Source: Pseudanabaenales cyanobacterium (GTDB taxonomy: Bacteria > Cyanobacteriota > Cyanobacteriia > Phormidesmidales > Phormidesmidaceae). From it: DNA of 12,874 nt. Position numbers and translations under genes: made by a program. How positions within the stretch are numbered: the first letter of the stretch is position 1; each line of letters begins with the position of its first letter. This document shows, piece after piece, positions 1 to 6,415 of this stretch. Below the pieces are notes generated by a model that had not been told where the DNA came from, did not search any database, and saw only the letters and a program-made list of their open reading frames with translations. The stretch is taken from the NCBI GenBank assembly GCA_022360135.1, contig JAKSDM010000979.1, positions 1-12,874 of the forward strand. The letters are read 5' to 3'.

Positions 1-26
1 TCAGTGCAGCATTTCAGTGCGACATT
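1..26. repeat. Tandem 13-bp duplication at window edge
   Basis: Positions 1-13 and 14-26 are adjacent copies of TCAGTGCnnCATT. They differ only at the two middle bases (AG versus GA), so 11 of 13 bases match. The array starts exactly at the window edge and may continue upstream. Confidence 0.6.
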
Positions 27-328
27 GCTTAATCTTTAAACTTTCCAAACGTAAGCGATTCATTCATGAGGTTCATTTATACATAAGATCTGATCTCTCT
101 ATCTCTCTGAACAAAAGGGCTAGGGCAATTTACAAGTTCACCTTTGAAGGGAATTAAGGGAGTTTTATTTCAGGAGAAACGAATCCAGCATTTGATATCC
201 TTTTCATAAACTAGTGTTAGAGTCTGAATTAATTTACCGTTCCTCATTCCTCGGAAAGTGGACCCGTTGAGGAGAGTTTTTCGATATCATCAGCCAAACA
301 GGTCTAATTCAGGGACTTTATATCATCT
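1..328. other. Gene-free stretch upstream of ssb
   Basis: I see no convincing coding region here. One plus-strand frame is open from the left edge to about position 150, but its translation resembles no protein I recognise and shows no codon bias. The stretch is AT-rich and should contain the ssb promoter. The best candidate I found is TTGATA at 192-197, then 17 bases, then TGTTAG at 215-220, which is a weak match at the -10. A purine-rich GAGGAGAG lies near 269-276, too far from the ssb ATG to be its ribosome binding site. The first 26 bases are two tandem copies of a 13-mer, listed separately. Confidence 0.5.
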
Positions 329-694
329 ATGAGTTTGAATGTCGTTACCCTCGTGGGTCGAATTGGGACCGATCCCGATGTTAAATACTTCGAATCGGGG
401 AGTGTCAAGTGTCGTCTAACACTAGCAGTGAATCGTCCAACTAGCCGAACGGATCAACCTGACTGGTTCAACTTGGAGTTATGGGGCCGGGATGCAGAAT
501 TTGCAGCCAACTATGTCCGTAAAGGGCGATTGGTTGGCGTGAAGGGGGCGCTCAAGTTGGATACTTGGGTTGATCGAAATACGGGCGCTAATCGCTCTAG
601 CCCTGTGATCAAAGTCGATCGCCTCGAACTGTTGGGCGCTAAACGAGATAGTGAGGCACCTATGTCAGCTAACCCGGGGAATGATGAGTTTTGA
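329..694 (+). CDS. ssb: Single-stranded DNA-binding protein SSB
   Basis: This protein binds and protects single-stranded DNA during replication, recombination and repair, and recruits partner proteins through its C-terminal tip. The 121-residue product is one OB-fold. It opens with VVTLVGRIGTDPDVKYFESG, followed by the conserved DWFNLELWGRDAEFAANYVRKG and then GALKLDTWVDRNTGANRS. The C-terminus is short and ends in NDEF, an acidic tip with a terminal Phe like the DDDIPF tip of E. coli SSB. The protein is much shorter than the 178-residue E. coli protein because the disordered linker is nearly absent, as in other short cyanobacterial SSBs. The ATG at 329 is the natural start for this family, but its ribosome binding site is weak: AGGGA at 311-315 is 13 bases away. 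The gene converges with the SIMPL gene. Identification is firm. Confidence 0.96.
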   Translation: MSLNVVTLVGRIGTDPDVKYFESGSVKCRLTLAVNRPTSRTDQPDWFNLELWGRDAEFAANYVRKGRLVGVKGALKLDTWVDRNTGANRSSPVIKVDRLELLGAKRDSEAPMSANPGNDEF

Positions 695-711
695 GACTGT
701 CAATTTATCCA

Positions 712-735
712 ACTTAAAGTGGCGACTTAAAGTGG
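712..735. repeat. Tandem 13-bp duplication after ssb
   Basis: ACTTAAAGTGG occurs at 712-722 and again at 725-735, giving a 13-base period (unit ACTTAAAGTGGCG). It lies 17 bases past the ssb stop codon in the convergent gap. No classic hairpin with a T-tract is visible here. Confidence 0.6.
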
Positions 736-788
736 TAAATTATCCCCGGGACAGCAGTCAGAATGCACAGAATACAGACTATAGCTAA

Positions 789-816
789 CTCCTGTCCCCT
801 GTCTTCTATCTTTCCC
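789..816. repeat. Degenerate heptamer repeat
   Basis: Four consecutive 7-base units, CTCCTGT, CCCCTGT, CTTCTAT and CTTTCCC, run up to the stop codon of the minus-strand SIMPL gene. The units are degenerate. They resemble the short tandemly repeated heptamers (STRR) often found between cyanobacterial genes. Confidence 0.4.
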
Positions 817-1565
817 TAATAGCTAATCTGTAACGTGACCTGCGCTCGAACTGTTTGCTCACCGCCAACGACAGGTGTAGTGGCGTCAAATTCAGCAGCT
901 AGAGCGTCCGTGCGTCCTACTGAAATTAGCCTGGGAGGAGGCGTACTGGCGCTATTAATCTGAATATTAACGATTTCTTCAGGGGTTAGGTCCAAGGCGT
1001 AGAGCACTGTATTGGCTTGCTGTTGCGCATCTTGGGTGGCGTCGCGTAGGGCGTCTTGCTGGGCGGTTGAGATGGCGTCATCTTCGGCAACGAAACTGAC
1101 GTTGTCAATGCGAGAGGCGCCTGCTTGGATCGCTTGATCGAGAATATTACCGGCTTGTTCTGTCGAAATCCGGAAACTGACAATGTTAGTGGCGCTATAA
1201 CCCACTAAACGGCGGATTCTATTGTCATATCTGTAGTTTGGGCTAAGACGAATTCCAGTGGTTTGGAGTTTTTCAACGCGGCGCGATCGCAACAAATCGA
1301 CTACAGCTGCAGATCGACGCGCAACCTCTTGCTGAACTTCCTCAGCGGTAGGTCCCTCAACCTCGACTCCCAATTGCACTTGTGTAAGCGTTGTCGGGAT
1401 AGTCTCACTACCTTGACCAGTCACCGTTAAGGTTCTGAGGGATTGCTCCTGGGCGATCGCGGGGGGGGTAAAAGTCAGACTCAAAATTCCCAGCGTAAGG
1501 GGAAGAATTGGGCTCAGCAGCTGATGGATAGATTTAACGATTTCCTTAGGTTTTATTGTCTTCAT
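816..1565 (-). CDS. Exported SIMPL-domain (DUF541) protein
   Basis: This 249-residue protein belongs to the SIMPL/DUF541 family, also called BP26/OMP28, whose periplasmic or outer-membrane-associated members have poorly defined roles. A signal peptide is clear: a Lys-rich start, a hydrophobic stretch at about residues 16-31, and an AIA|QE cleavage site after residue 38. The mature domain shows the family pattern: LTVTGQGSETIPTTLTQVQLGVEVEG near its N-terminus, an AEEVQQEVARRSAAVVDLLR helix, the QTTGIRLSPNYRYD strand region, and a C-terminal QTVRAQVTLQISY strand. The ATG at 1565 has a strong ribosome binding site, GAGGAG at 1570-1575 on the minus strand. An eight-C run and a HIP1 site sit in the signal-peptide codons. 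The gene stands alone, converging with ssb. The family is confident; the biological role is not known to me. Confidence 0.9.
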   Translation of the reverse strand: MKTIKPKEIVKSIHQLLSPILPLTLGILSLTFTPPAIAQEQSLRTLTVTGQGSETIPTTLTQVQLGVEVEGPTAEEVQQEVARRSAAVVDLLRSRRVEKLQTTGIRLSPNYRYDNRIRRLVGYSATNIVSFRISTEQAGNILDQAIQAGASRIDNVSFVAEDDAISTAQQDALRDATQDAQQQANTVLYALDLTPEEIVNIQINSASTPPPRLISVGRTDALAAEFDATTPVVGGEQTVRAQVTLQISY

Positions 1566-1701
1566 GACTCTCCTCTGATCAGGGAAGCAACAGGACGCTT
1601 ATGCCCTGCGCCTTTCTACTGTGCACCGTCATGATAGAGGAGTTAGGCCAGTTACAGATTTAGTAACCCAGCCAATTAACTAATGAGTAACGAATAAATG
1701 T

Positions 1702-2016
1702 TTAGGCTGAATGACTGACCTGCTTGCAAGCAACCCCAGCGTTAAAGTCATTCCAAGTGGGGTAAGCCAGAATCCTAAGTTTGCCCTCAGACGCAATATC
1801 TAAGCTGACAGAGCCATTACCGCCATTAGCGACAAGATAGTTTCTGAGGAATTCTTTGGCTTCCTCAAACGATTTGAGCAGATAGTTGGCCACATAGAGG
1901 TAGGGTTGAGATCGCAGGGAGCTTTTTTTCGCAGGCTCCCAAAGGCGAAGTTTCACACCTCTTCCCCGGGCTGTAATTCGATAATAAATCGTGTAATCGT
2001 CTGCTAAGTCGTACAT
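1702..2016 (-). CDS. Small conserved-looking protein of unknown function
   Basis: I do not recognise this 104-residue product. It has no signal peptide, no membrane segment and no obvious motif. The N-terminal part is strand-like and basic (YTIYYRITARGRGVKLRLWE), a helix follows (LLKSFEEAKEFLRNYL), and then short strands (GSVSLDIASEGKLRILAYPTW). This suggests a small alpha/beta domain. No good ribosome binding site precedes the ATG at 2016. A 67-residue open frame at 1865-2068 on the same strand overlaps it, but that frame looks like a shadow. The well-mixed, foldable composition favours this frame as a real gene. It lies between lnt and the SIMPL gene, all on one strand, with about 200 and 136 bases on either side, so it is probably not tightly co-transcribed. 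A 16-bp inverted repeat lies about 90 bases upstream of its start. Confidence 0.65.
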   Translation of the reverse strand: MYDLADDYTIYYRITARGRGVKLRLWEPAKKSSLRSQPYLYVANYLLKSFEEAKEFLRNYLVANGGNGSVSLDIASEGKLRILAYPTWNDFNAGVACKQVSHSA

Positions 2017-2103
2017 AAAGATAGTCTAAGTGGATTTGTAAGACATTATTGTCAGGAACTCCCCACACTCTAAAAAAAGGTTCACTAGGACTCAGTTCAG
2101 CCC

Positions 2104-2119
2104 AATGTTACGCAACATT
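2104..2119. promoter_or_regulatory. 16-bp inverted repeat, possible operator
   Basis: AATGTTACGCAACATT has perfect 6-base arms (AATGTT/AACATT) around a 4-base centre. It lies about 90 bases upstream of the minus-strand gene starting at 2016 and about 100 bases past the lnt stop codon. There is no T-tract, so an operator is more likely than a terminator. It does not match the NtcA (GTA-N8-TAC) or cyanobacterial LexA patterns as I know them. Confidence 0.3.
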
Positions 2120-2214
2120 AACTCAAATTTCAATAATGCATGCTTTGAGGCCAAAAATTAATACGCTGGATACCCCCTACTTTTTACCTTAACTACACCC
2201 TAAGGCATTCAGTA

Positions 2215-3993
2215 TCAGGGTCGACTCTGGCGACAAAAGCCGATTGCAATCGCAATGCCACTGACGATTATTAACGCAGGCGTCAACCAGTTCCCCCACC
2301 TCACATATAGGGTCTTAGTATGTTGACGGTAGATAGTAGCAATATGGGTCCCATATCGATTCGGTTTAGATAACCATAGGGTTTGACCGTGCCGATTAAC
2401 AATTCCCGAAAGACCAGTGTTCGTAGCCCTTACAGCCCATCGGTCAGTCTCCACAGCCCGCATCACATCTTGAGCATGATGCTGGGCCATCATAGGGGGC
2501 GAATAAGCGCCATTATTGGAAGCCGTTAGAATAAATTGCCCGCCATCGGCGACTTGAGTCCGAAATATCTCCCCATAGGCGGATTCATAACAGATGCCGA
2601 CGGCGGCGCGGCCAAAGGGCGTATCGAACCGTTGAGAAACGGTCCCTGGCTCTAGGCTGTAGCGCATACTGGAAAGCTTCTCAACCCATTTTCCCAGGAT
2701 CGTTTCGAAGGGGATGTATTCGCCTAAAGGAACAAGTTTAACTTTGTTATAACGACTGAACTGCTCACCTGTCCCGGTGATGGTCAAAAGACTTTGGGTG
2801 ATGCGTAGGGCGCCATCTGTCCCCAACGAATCGTCTGTGGGTGCAAATGTACCCAGCCAAGCAACCACTCCCTGCGCTTGGATGGCCTGATAAAGCGGAT
2901 TCTCAGTTTTGGTCGCGCCCCGCCAAAGGACTGGCAGGGCGCCCTCTGGCGTTAACACTGCGTCCGCCCCCTGGCTAGCCAGCGTTTTGTAGCCCTCGGT
3001 ATAGCTTCTCAACGCTTGTCGTTTCCCTGCAGGGGTTAGTTTGATTTGAGTGGGTACATTGCCCTGAATAATGCCCACTTTCAAAGCTTTGTCAGGAGCC
3101 TCATCCAGCGAACGACTGTAGAGTCCAAAGCCCAAGAGATGGAGGCAAGCCAGAAGGATCAAGGCGGCAAGGGTGAGAGATTTTGGATTTTGGATTTTGG
3201 ATTTTGGATTTATCGCCCTGGGGGCATGGTTCTGCTCCGCCCTGCTTGAGATTTGGGATTTGGAATTTGGGCTTGTGAAGGGGAGATGAAGAAGTTGGCG
3301 GGAGGCAGTTGGAGTAGGGAGGGGGACGGTTCTGGCGAGCCAGGCTTCGGCTAGGAGGCCGTTAATTGCGATTATCGCGGCGGTGACTGTAAATTGTCCG
3401 GAAAGTTGACCCAGATGTAAAATTGACAGGTTATAGGGACTCTGGGTGTAGGATAGGGAGGTCCAGTATAGGGGACCCCAGCTCCAGAGAGTTTCTAGGC
3501 TGCACCATAAGGCGGCTCCGATCAGGACACGGCTGAAGGGAGGAAGGATGTGGAGCCTAGCGCCCAACAGTCGCAATAGGAATGCCCAAATAACAACGAG
3601 GGCGGAGCCCCAAAGCGTAATGAATAGCCAGCAAAAAAGCGCGATCGCGATACTGCCCAGCCAAGGTATCCCTAGCCAAGTGAGGGGATGGAGGTCGGTA
3701 ATCCAAAGCAGTGCAAGACCGTGGTAGCCAACTCCCCAGAGGAGGCTGCCGATGAGAAGGGGTTGATTGAGGAATTGCCGCCTTGGGTTCTGCAAAACAA
3801 CTACCCACAATGGCGCCAGAGCGATCCAGGCCAGTGGCCATGCATTGAACGGGGCGGGGGTTAACCCCATGAGTACGCCGCCGAGAATAGTGGCTGCGAG
3901 ATAGGAGACTTGGGATTTTTTGGCGACGGGGAGACGAAAATCAGTCACTAGGTGAAGGGCTAAAGGAAAGAGCTTTTTGTAATTGTCCCCCAA
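2215..3993 (-). CDS. lnt: Apolipoprotein N-acyltransferase Lnt
   Basis: Lnt adds the third acyl chain to the N-terminal Cys of lipoproteins in the inner membrane, the last step of lipoprotein maturation. Residues about 30-220 hold several membrane helices. A carbon-nitrogen hydrolase domain spans about 304-555, and a last helix lies at about 570-587. The catalytic triad of the family is present: Glu350 in LTPEGALP, Lys417 in YNKVKLVPLGEYIPFE, and Cys468 in VGICYES. At 592 residues it is longer than E. coli Lnt (512). Much of the excess is a low-complexity linker at about 222-275 made partly of heptamer repeats (3181-3211 and 3250-3270), just before the transmembrane segment that leads into the hydrolase domain. 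The longest frame starts with TTG at 3993. GTG at 3948 (residue 16) is an alternative, and neither has a clear ribosome binding site. ogt lies 196 bases upstream on the same strand. Confidence 0.95.
   Translation of the reverse strand: MGDNYKKLFPLALHLVTDFRLPVAKKSQVSYLAATILGGVLMGLTPAPFNAWPLAWIALAPLWVVVLQNPRRQFLNQPLLIGSLLWGVGYHGLALLWITDLHPLTWLGIPWLGSIAIALFCWLFITLWGSALVVIWAFLLRLLGARLHILPPFSRVLIGAALWCSLETLWSWGPLYWTSLSYTQSPYNLSILHLGQLSGQFTVTAAIIAINGLLAEAWLARTVPLPTPTASRQLLHLPFTSPNSKSQISSRAEQNHAPRAINPKSKIQNPKSLTLAALILLACLHLLGFGLYSRSLDEAPDKALKVGIIQGNVPTQIKLTPAGKRQALRSYTEGYKTLASQGADAVLTPEGALPVLWRGATKTENPLYQAIQAQGVVAWLGTFAPTDDSLGTDGALRITQSLLTITGTGEQFSRYNKVKLVPLGEYIPFETILGKWVEKLSSMRYSLEPGTVSQRFDTPFGRAAVGICYESAYGEIFRTQVADGGQFILTASNNGAYSPPMMAQHHAQDVMRAVETDRWAVRATNTGLSGIVNRHGQTLWLSKPNRYGTHIATIYRQHTKTLYVRWGNWLTPALIIVSGIAIAIGFCRQSRP
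3181..3211. repeat. Heptamer array TTTTGGA x4 inside lnt
   Basis: Four exact copies of TTTTGGA run from 3181 to 3208, followed by TTT. On the coding strand they encode about residues 262-271 of Lnt, NPKSKIQNPK. Because 7 x 3 = 21, three units span exactly seven codons, which explains the quasi-repeating peptide. This matches the STRR heptamer type known from cyanobacteria. Confidence 0.9.
3250..3270. repeat. Heptamer array GATTTGG x3 inside lnt
   Basis: Three 7-base units, GATTTGG, GATTTGG and AATTTGG, encode about residues 242-248 of Lnt (PNSKSQI) on the minus strand. The unit is related to the TTTTGGA array 40 bases away. The two probably arose from one repeat family, separated by a short non-repeat piece. 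Confidence 0.75.
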
Positions 3994-4189
3994 AATATAA
4001 AATATTTATTAAAAAAGCAATGTGGGTAATCCGCAATCGAATAGCGTGGCCACCTCTCCTTAAAAAAGTTTGCCAGCTAGGACTCGGTTAGATCATTCCA
4101 ATATCAATCCTATCCTGTTTGGCGACTGGAGTTTTTTTGTAGGCCCTGCTATTCAATTACCCCCTCATCCCATCCCATGGAGCATAGGT

Positions 4190-4768
4190 CTAACTAAACA
4201 TGGATAACTGTTTGCCGACTACGGATTGCTGGCGACTGATAGCCGACTTTTGACGCTTTGCCAGCTGCTCCAGAACAACACCTTCATGTTGGAGTAGCCA
4301 GCGTTTGCGCTCTAGCCCGCCAGCGTAGCCGATCAGGGAAGCGTTTGCGCCAATCACACGATGGCAGGGAATGACGATCGCGATTGGATTGCGGGAATTG
4401 GCCATACCGACGGCCCGGTAGGCGCTGGGTTGGCCGATTTTGGCGGCTAACTCGCCGTAGGAAAGGACGACGCCAGACGGGATAGTTCGCAGGGCGGCCC
4501 AGACTTTTTGCTGAAAAGGGGCGCCGCCAGGGTTGATAGGAATGTCGTCAAGGCAGCTGTAGTCTCCAGTGAGATAGGCGCGGATTCGGTCGCTAACGCC
4601 AAGGGGGTTTGTCGCTTCTGTTAACGAAATCTTCCCGTAGCGACCTTTCAGCAGAGCACTCATGCGGTCTTCATAGTCGCTGTAGTCCAGGGCGCAGAGC
4701 TGTTTTTGATCACAGACCACCAGGATCTGGCCAATCTGGGAATCGATTTTGTCAAACTGGAATTCCAT
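4190..4768 (-). CDS. ogt: Methylated-DNA-protein-cysteine methyltransferase (Ogt)
   Basis: This suicide enzyme removes alkyl groups from O6-alkylguanine (and O4-alkylthymine) by transferring them to its own Cys. The acceptor motif IPCHRVIG is present, with Cys135 when counted from the start chosen here. It is preceded by the usual DNA-binding helix region GELAAKIGQPSAYRAVGMANSRNP and followed by GYAGGLERKRWLLQHEGV. A degenerate N-terminal domain comes first. I chose ATG 4768 (192 residues) over ATG 4777 because GGAGG at 4779-4783 is 10 bases from the former but only 1 base from the latter. This start shares one base with the Ada-AlkA stop codon (TAATG), so translation is probably coupled. The last 20 or so residues (from about KRQKSAISRQQS) are a polar tail beyond the usual family end and look encoded by repeat-like sequence. 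Confidence 0.95.
   Translation of the reverse strand: MEFQFDKIDSQIGQILVVCDQKQLCALDYSDYEDRMSALLKGRYGKISLTEATNPLGVSDRIRAYLTGDYSCLDDIPINPGGAPFQQKVWAALRTIPSGVVLSYGELAAKIGQPSAYRAVGMANSRNPIAIVIPCHRVIGANASLIGYAGGLERKRWLLQHEGVVLEQLAKRQKSAISRQQSVVGKQLSMFS
4214..4248. repeat. Short repeats encoding the Ogt tail
   Basis: GCCGACT occurs at 4214-4220 and 4242-4248, with the variant GGCGACT at 4231-4237. They encode part of the Ser/Gln/Lys-rich C-terminal tail of Ogt. This resembles degenerate intergenic repeat sequence that has been read into the gene. Confidence 0.4.
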
Positions 4769-6264
4769 TATGCACATGCCTCCTTAACATAGACGGGGGT
4801 TGAGCAACCTAGCCAAAGGCGCATTGCCGCGTAAGCGCGCCAAGGCCGCCAAGCTTCGGCAATCTCTAAGAGCTGGGTTTTGGTTATCGGTGTCTTATCT
4901 GACCCCATTGCTCGTAGCAGTCCCAGGTCTGTGGCTGGGAAGGCATCCGGCTCGTGTAGCGCTCGCATGGCAATATAGTGAGCAGTCCACTCGCCAATAC
5001 CAGGAAGCTGGCGGAGGGTTTGGACAGTCTCCTCCAGATCTGTGCAAGCCTGCAGCAGGTTAGGGGTTTTGACAACGGCGGCGGCAAGGGCTGAGATCGC
5101 ACGCGCCCGGGTTCGGGTCAGGCCAATCTCGGTCAAATCTGCATGGGCCAACACTGTGGGCGTCGGAAAGACAAACTGTAGATCTGACGAGGCTGCGGTT
5201 CCGTCTGCGATCGCTAGAGGGTCGCCATAGGTCTTGACCAAACGACCCGCCAGCGTGGTCGCCGCCACCACACTAATCTGCTGACCCAGGATCGCCCGCA
5301 CCGCCAACTCGAAAGCATCCCAGGCGCCAGCCACCCGAAGTCCTGGCAAAACCGCCACCGACTGGCCAAGGTAGGGACTCGTCTGCAAATGGGCGTCGAT
5401 TTCCGCAGCCTTAGCGCCTAAATCGAAAAGGCGACGCAGGCGTTCAACGATTTGGCTGAACCCCGTTACTTGGGGGAATTGAATGTTGGCGACCAAATGG
5501 GATTGCTCTGCAAACGGGCGGATATCAACGATTCCATGGGCGCCCTCGATCGCTAGAGTGCGGCGGTAATAATCAGGGCCAACCGTTTCAATCCCTGGGG
5601 TCGCCCTAGGGGTGAGAAAACGCGCCATCGCAGCCCAGTTATAGGGGGGACTAAAGGGCAATTTCAAGGTAATTCCAGCCGAGTCAAAACCGCCTTTGCC
5701 CGCCGTCAGATGTTTGCGCAACTCACGCGGGGTCCGTTGATAGGTTTGGCGCATCACATCGTTAAACCGACGAAGACTGGTGAAACCTGAGGCCAGAGCC
5801 ACATCGGCAATGGACAGCGATGTCTCATCCAGCAGCTTTTTAGCGAAATGGATGCGCCGTGTCTGGGCGACCGCCAGCGGCGACGCCCCCAAGTGCTGGG
5901 TAAACAGTCGTCTCAAATGACGGTCGCTGACACCCAGTTGGGTCGCCAAATCCCCAACTTTCCCTTCATCCAATACGCCTTCCGCAATCAGACTCAACCC
6001 TCGGGCAACGGTTGAAGTCATCTCTAGCTGCGATCTCAGCTCTGGCGAAACCTCGGGTCGGCAACGGAGGCAGGGCCGGAAACCTGCCTCATGCGCCGCC
6101 GCCGCACTGGAAAAGAAGCGGCAGTTTTCCGGTTTCGGCGTGGGCGCTGGACAAACAGGGCGACAATAAATGCCCGTACTCCGCACAGCCGTAAAAAACT
6201 GCCCATCAAAGCGCGCATCTCGGGTTTGGATAGCCCGATAGCAAATATCATGGTCAAGTTTCAT
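4768..6264 (-). CDS. ada-alkA: Ada-AlkA fusion: methylphosphotriester sensor and 3-methyladenine glycosylase
   Basis: This 498-residue protein joins three modules. Residues about 4-75 are the Ada zinc domain, with Cys34, Cys38, Cys65 and Cys68 as ligands; Cys34, in TGIYCRPVCPA, matches the Cys that accepts methyl groups from DNA phosphotriesters. Residues about 85-185 are an AraC-type double helix-turn-helix (GVSDRHLRRLFTQHLGASPL, then SIADVALASGFTSLRRFNDV). From about 195 on it is an AlkA-type glycosylase, which excises N3-alkylpurines; it has the helix-hairpin-helix LPGIGEWTAHYIAMRAL starting near residue 420 and the catalytic Asp446 in FPATDLGL. The protein should both sense methylation and repair DNA, and may activate its own operon. 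E. coli has Ada and AlkA as separate proteins; the fusion followed by ogt is known from other bacteria such as Mycobacterium. The Ada C-terminal methyltransferase is absent and is supplied by the downstream ogt. The ATG at 6264 lacks a well-spaced ribosome binding site but fits the family N-terminus. Confidence 0.95.
   Translation of the reverse strand: MKLDHDICYRAIQTRDARFDGQFFTAVRSTGIYCRPVCPAPTPKPENCRFFSSAAAAHEAGFRPCLRCRPEVSPELRSQLEMTSTVARGLSLIAEGVLDEGKVGDLATQLGVSDRHLRRLFTQHLGASPLAVAQTRRIHFAKKLLDETSLSIADVALASGFTSLRRFNDVMRQTYQRTPRELRKHLTAGKGGFDSAGITLKLPFSPPYNWAAMARFLTPRATPGIETVGPDYYRRTLAIEGAHGIVDIRPFAEQSHLVANIQFPQVTGFSQIVERLRRLFDLGAKAAEIDAHLQTSPYLGQSVAVLPGLRVAGAWDAFELAVRAILGQQISVVAATTLAGRLVKTYGDPLAIADGTAASSDLQFVFPTPTVLAHADLTEIGLTRTRARAISALAAAVVKTPNLLQACTDLEETVQTLRQLPGIGEWTAHYIAMRALHEPDAFPATDLGLLRAMGSDKTPITKTQLLEIAEAWRPWRAYAAMRLWLGCSTPVYVKEACA
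4779..4783 (-). promoter_or_regulatory. Ribosome binding site of ogt
   Basis: The minus strand reads GGAGG here, inside the last codons of the Ada-AlkA gene. Its 10-base distance to ATG 4768 and 1-base distance to ATG 4777 decide the ogt start in favour of 4768. Confidence 0.7.
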
Positions 6265-6358
6265 GCCCTTAGCATAAACCTGACTTCGGGAAAAATCTGG
6301 CTATTTTCGGACCTGATCTTAGGATGGAGTGTAGGGTGTGGGACATAGGGTTTGATAG

Positions 6359-6387
6359 ATTGCACTGTCCCAGGGTTGTATCGTCAA
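6359..6387 (-). promoter_or_regulatory. Candidate promoter of the ada-alkA/ogt operon
   Basis: On the minus strand, TTGACG (6387-6382) is followed after 17 bases by TGCAAT (6364-6359), with 5/6 and 4/6 matches to the sigma-70 consensus. Transcription would start near 6352, about 88 bases ahead of the Ada start. It lies in the 151-base gap after map, so the operon can be transcribed independently. I see no exact copy of the E. coli Ada box core AAAGCGCA. Confidence 0.45.
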
Positions 6388-6415
6388 ACACTTACACCTG
6401 CCCCAAAGCCTAGCT

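Noticed and set aside
2..150. Open plus-strand frame from the left edge, considered as the tail of an upstream gene.
   Set aside because: The translation is low in recognisable structure and has no codon bias like the neighbours; an edge frame of this length can arise by chance.
1651..1667. GTTAC-N7-GTAAC inverted repeat, considered as an NtcA site.
   Set aside because: NtcA sites read GTA-N8-TAC; here the half-sites are in the opposite order and the spacing differs.
1865..2068. A 67-residue minus-strand open frame overlapping the 104-residue gene.
   Set aside because: It overlaps in another frame, has no ribosome binding site, and its translation lacks foldable texture; it looks like a shadow.
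2187..2205. CCTTA/TAAGG hairpin just past the lnt stop codon, considered as a terminator.
   Set aside because: Only five base pairs with a nine-base loop, and no T-tract on the minus strand.
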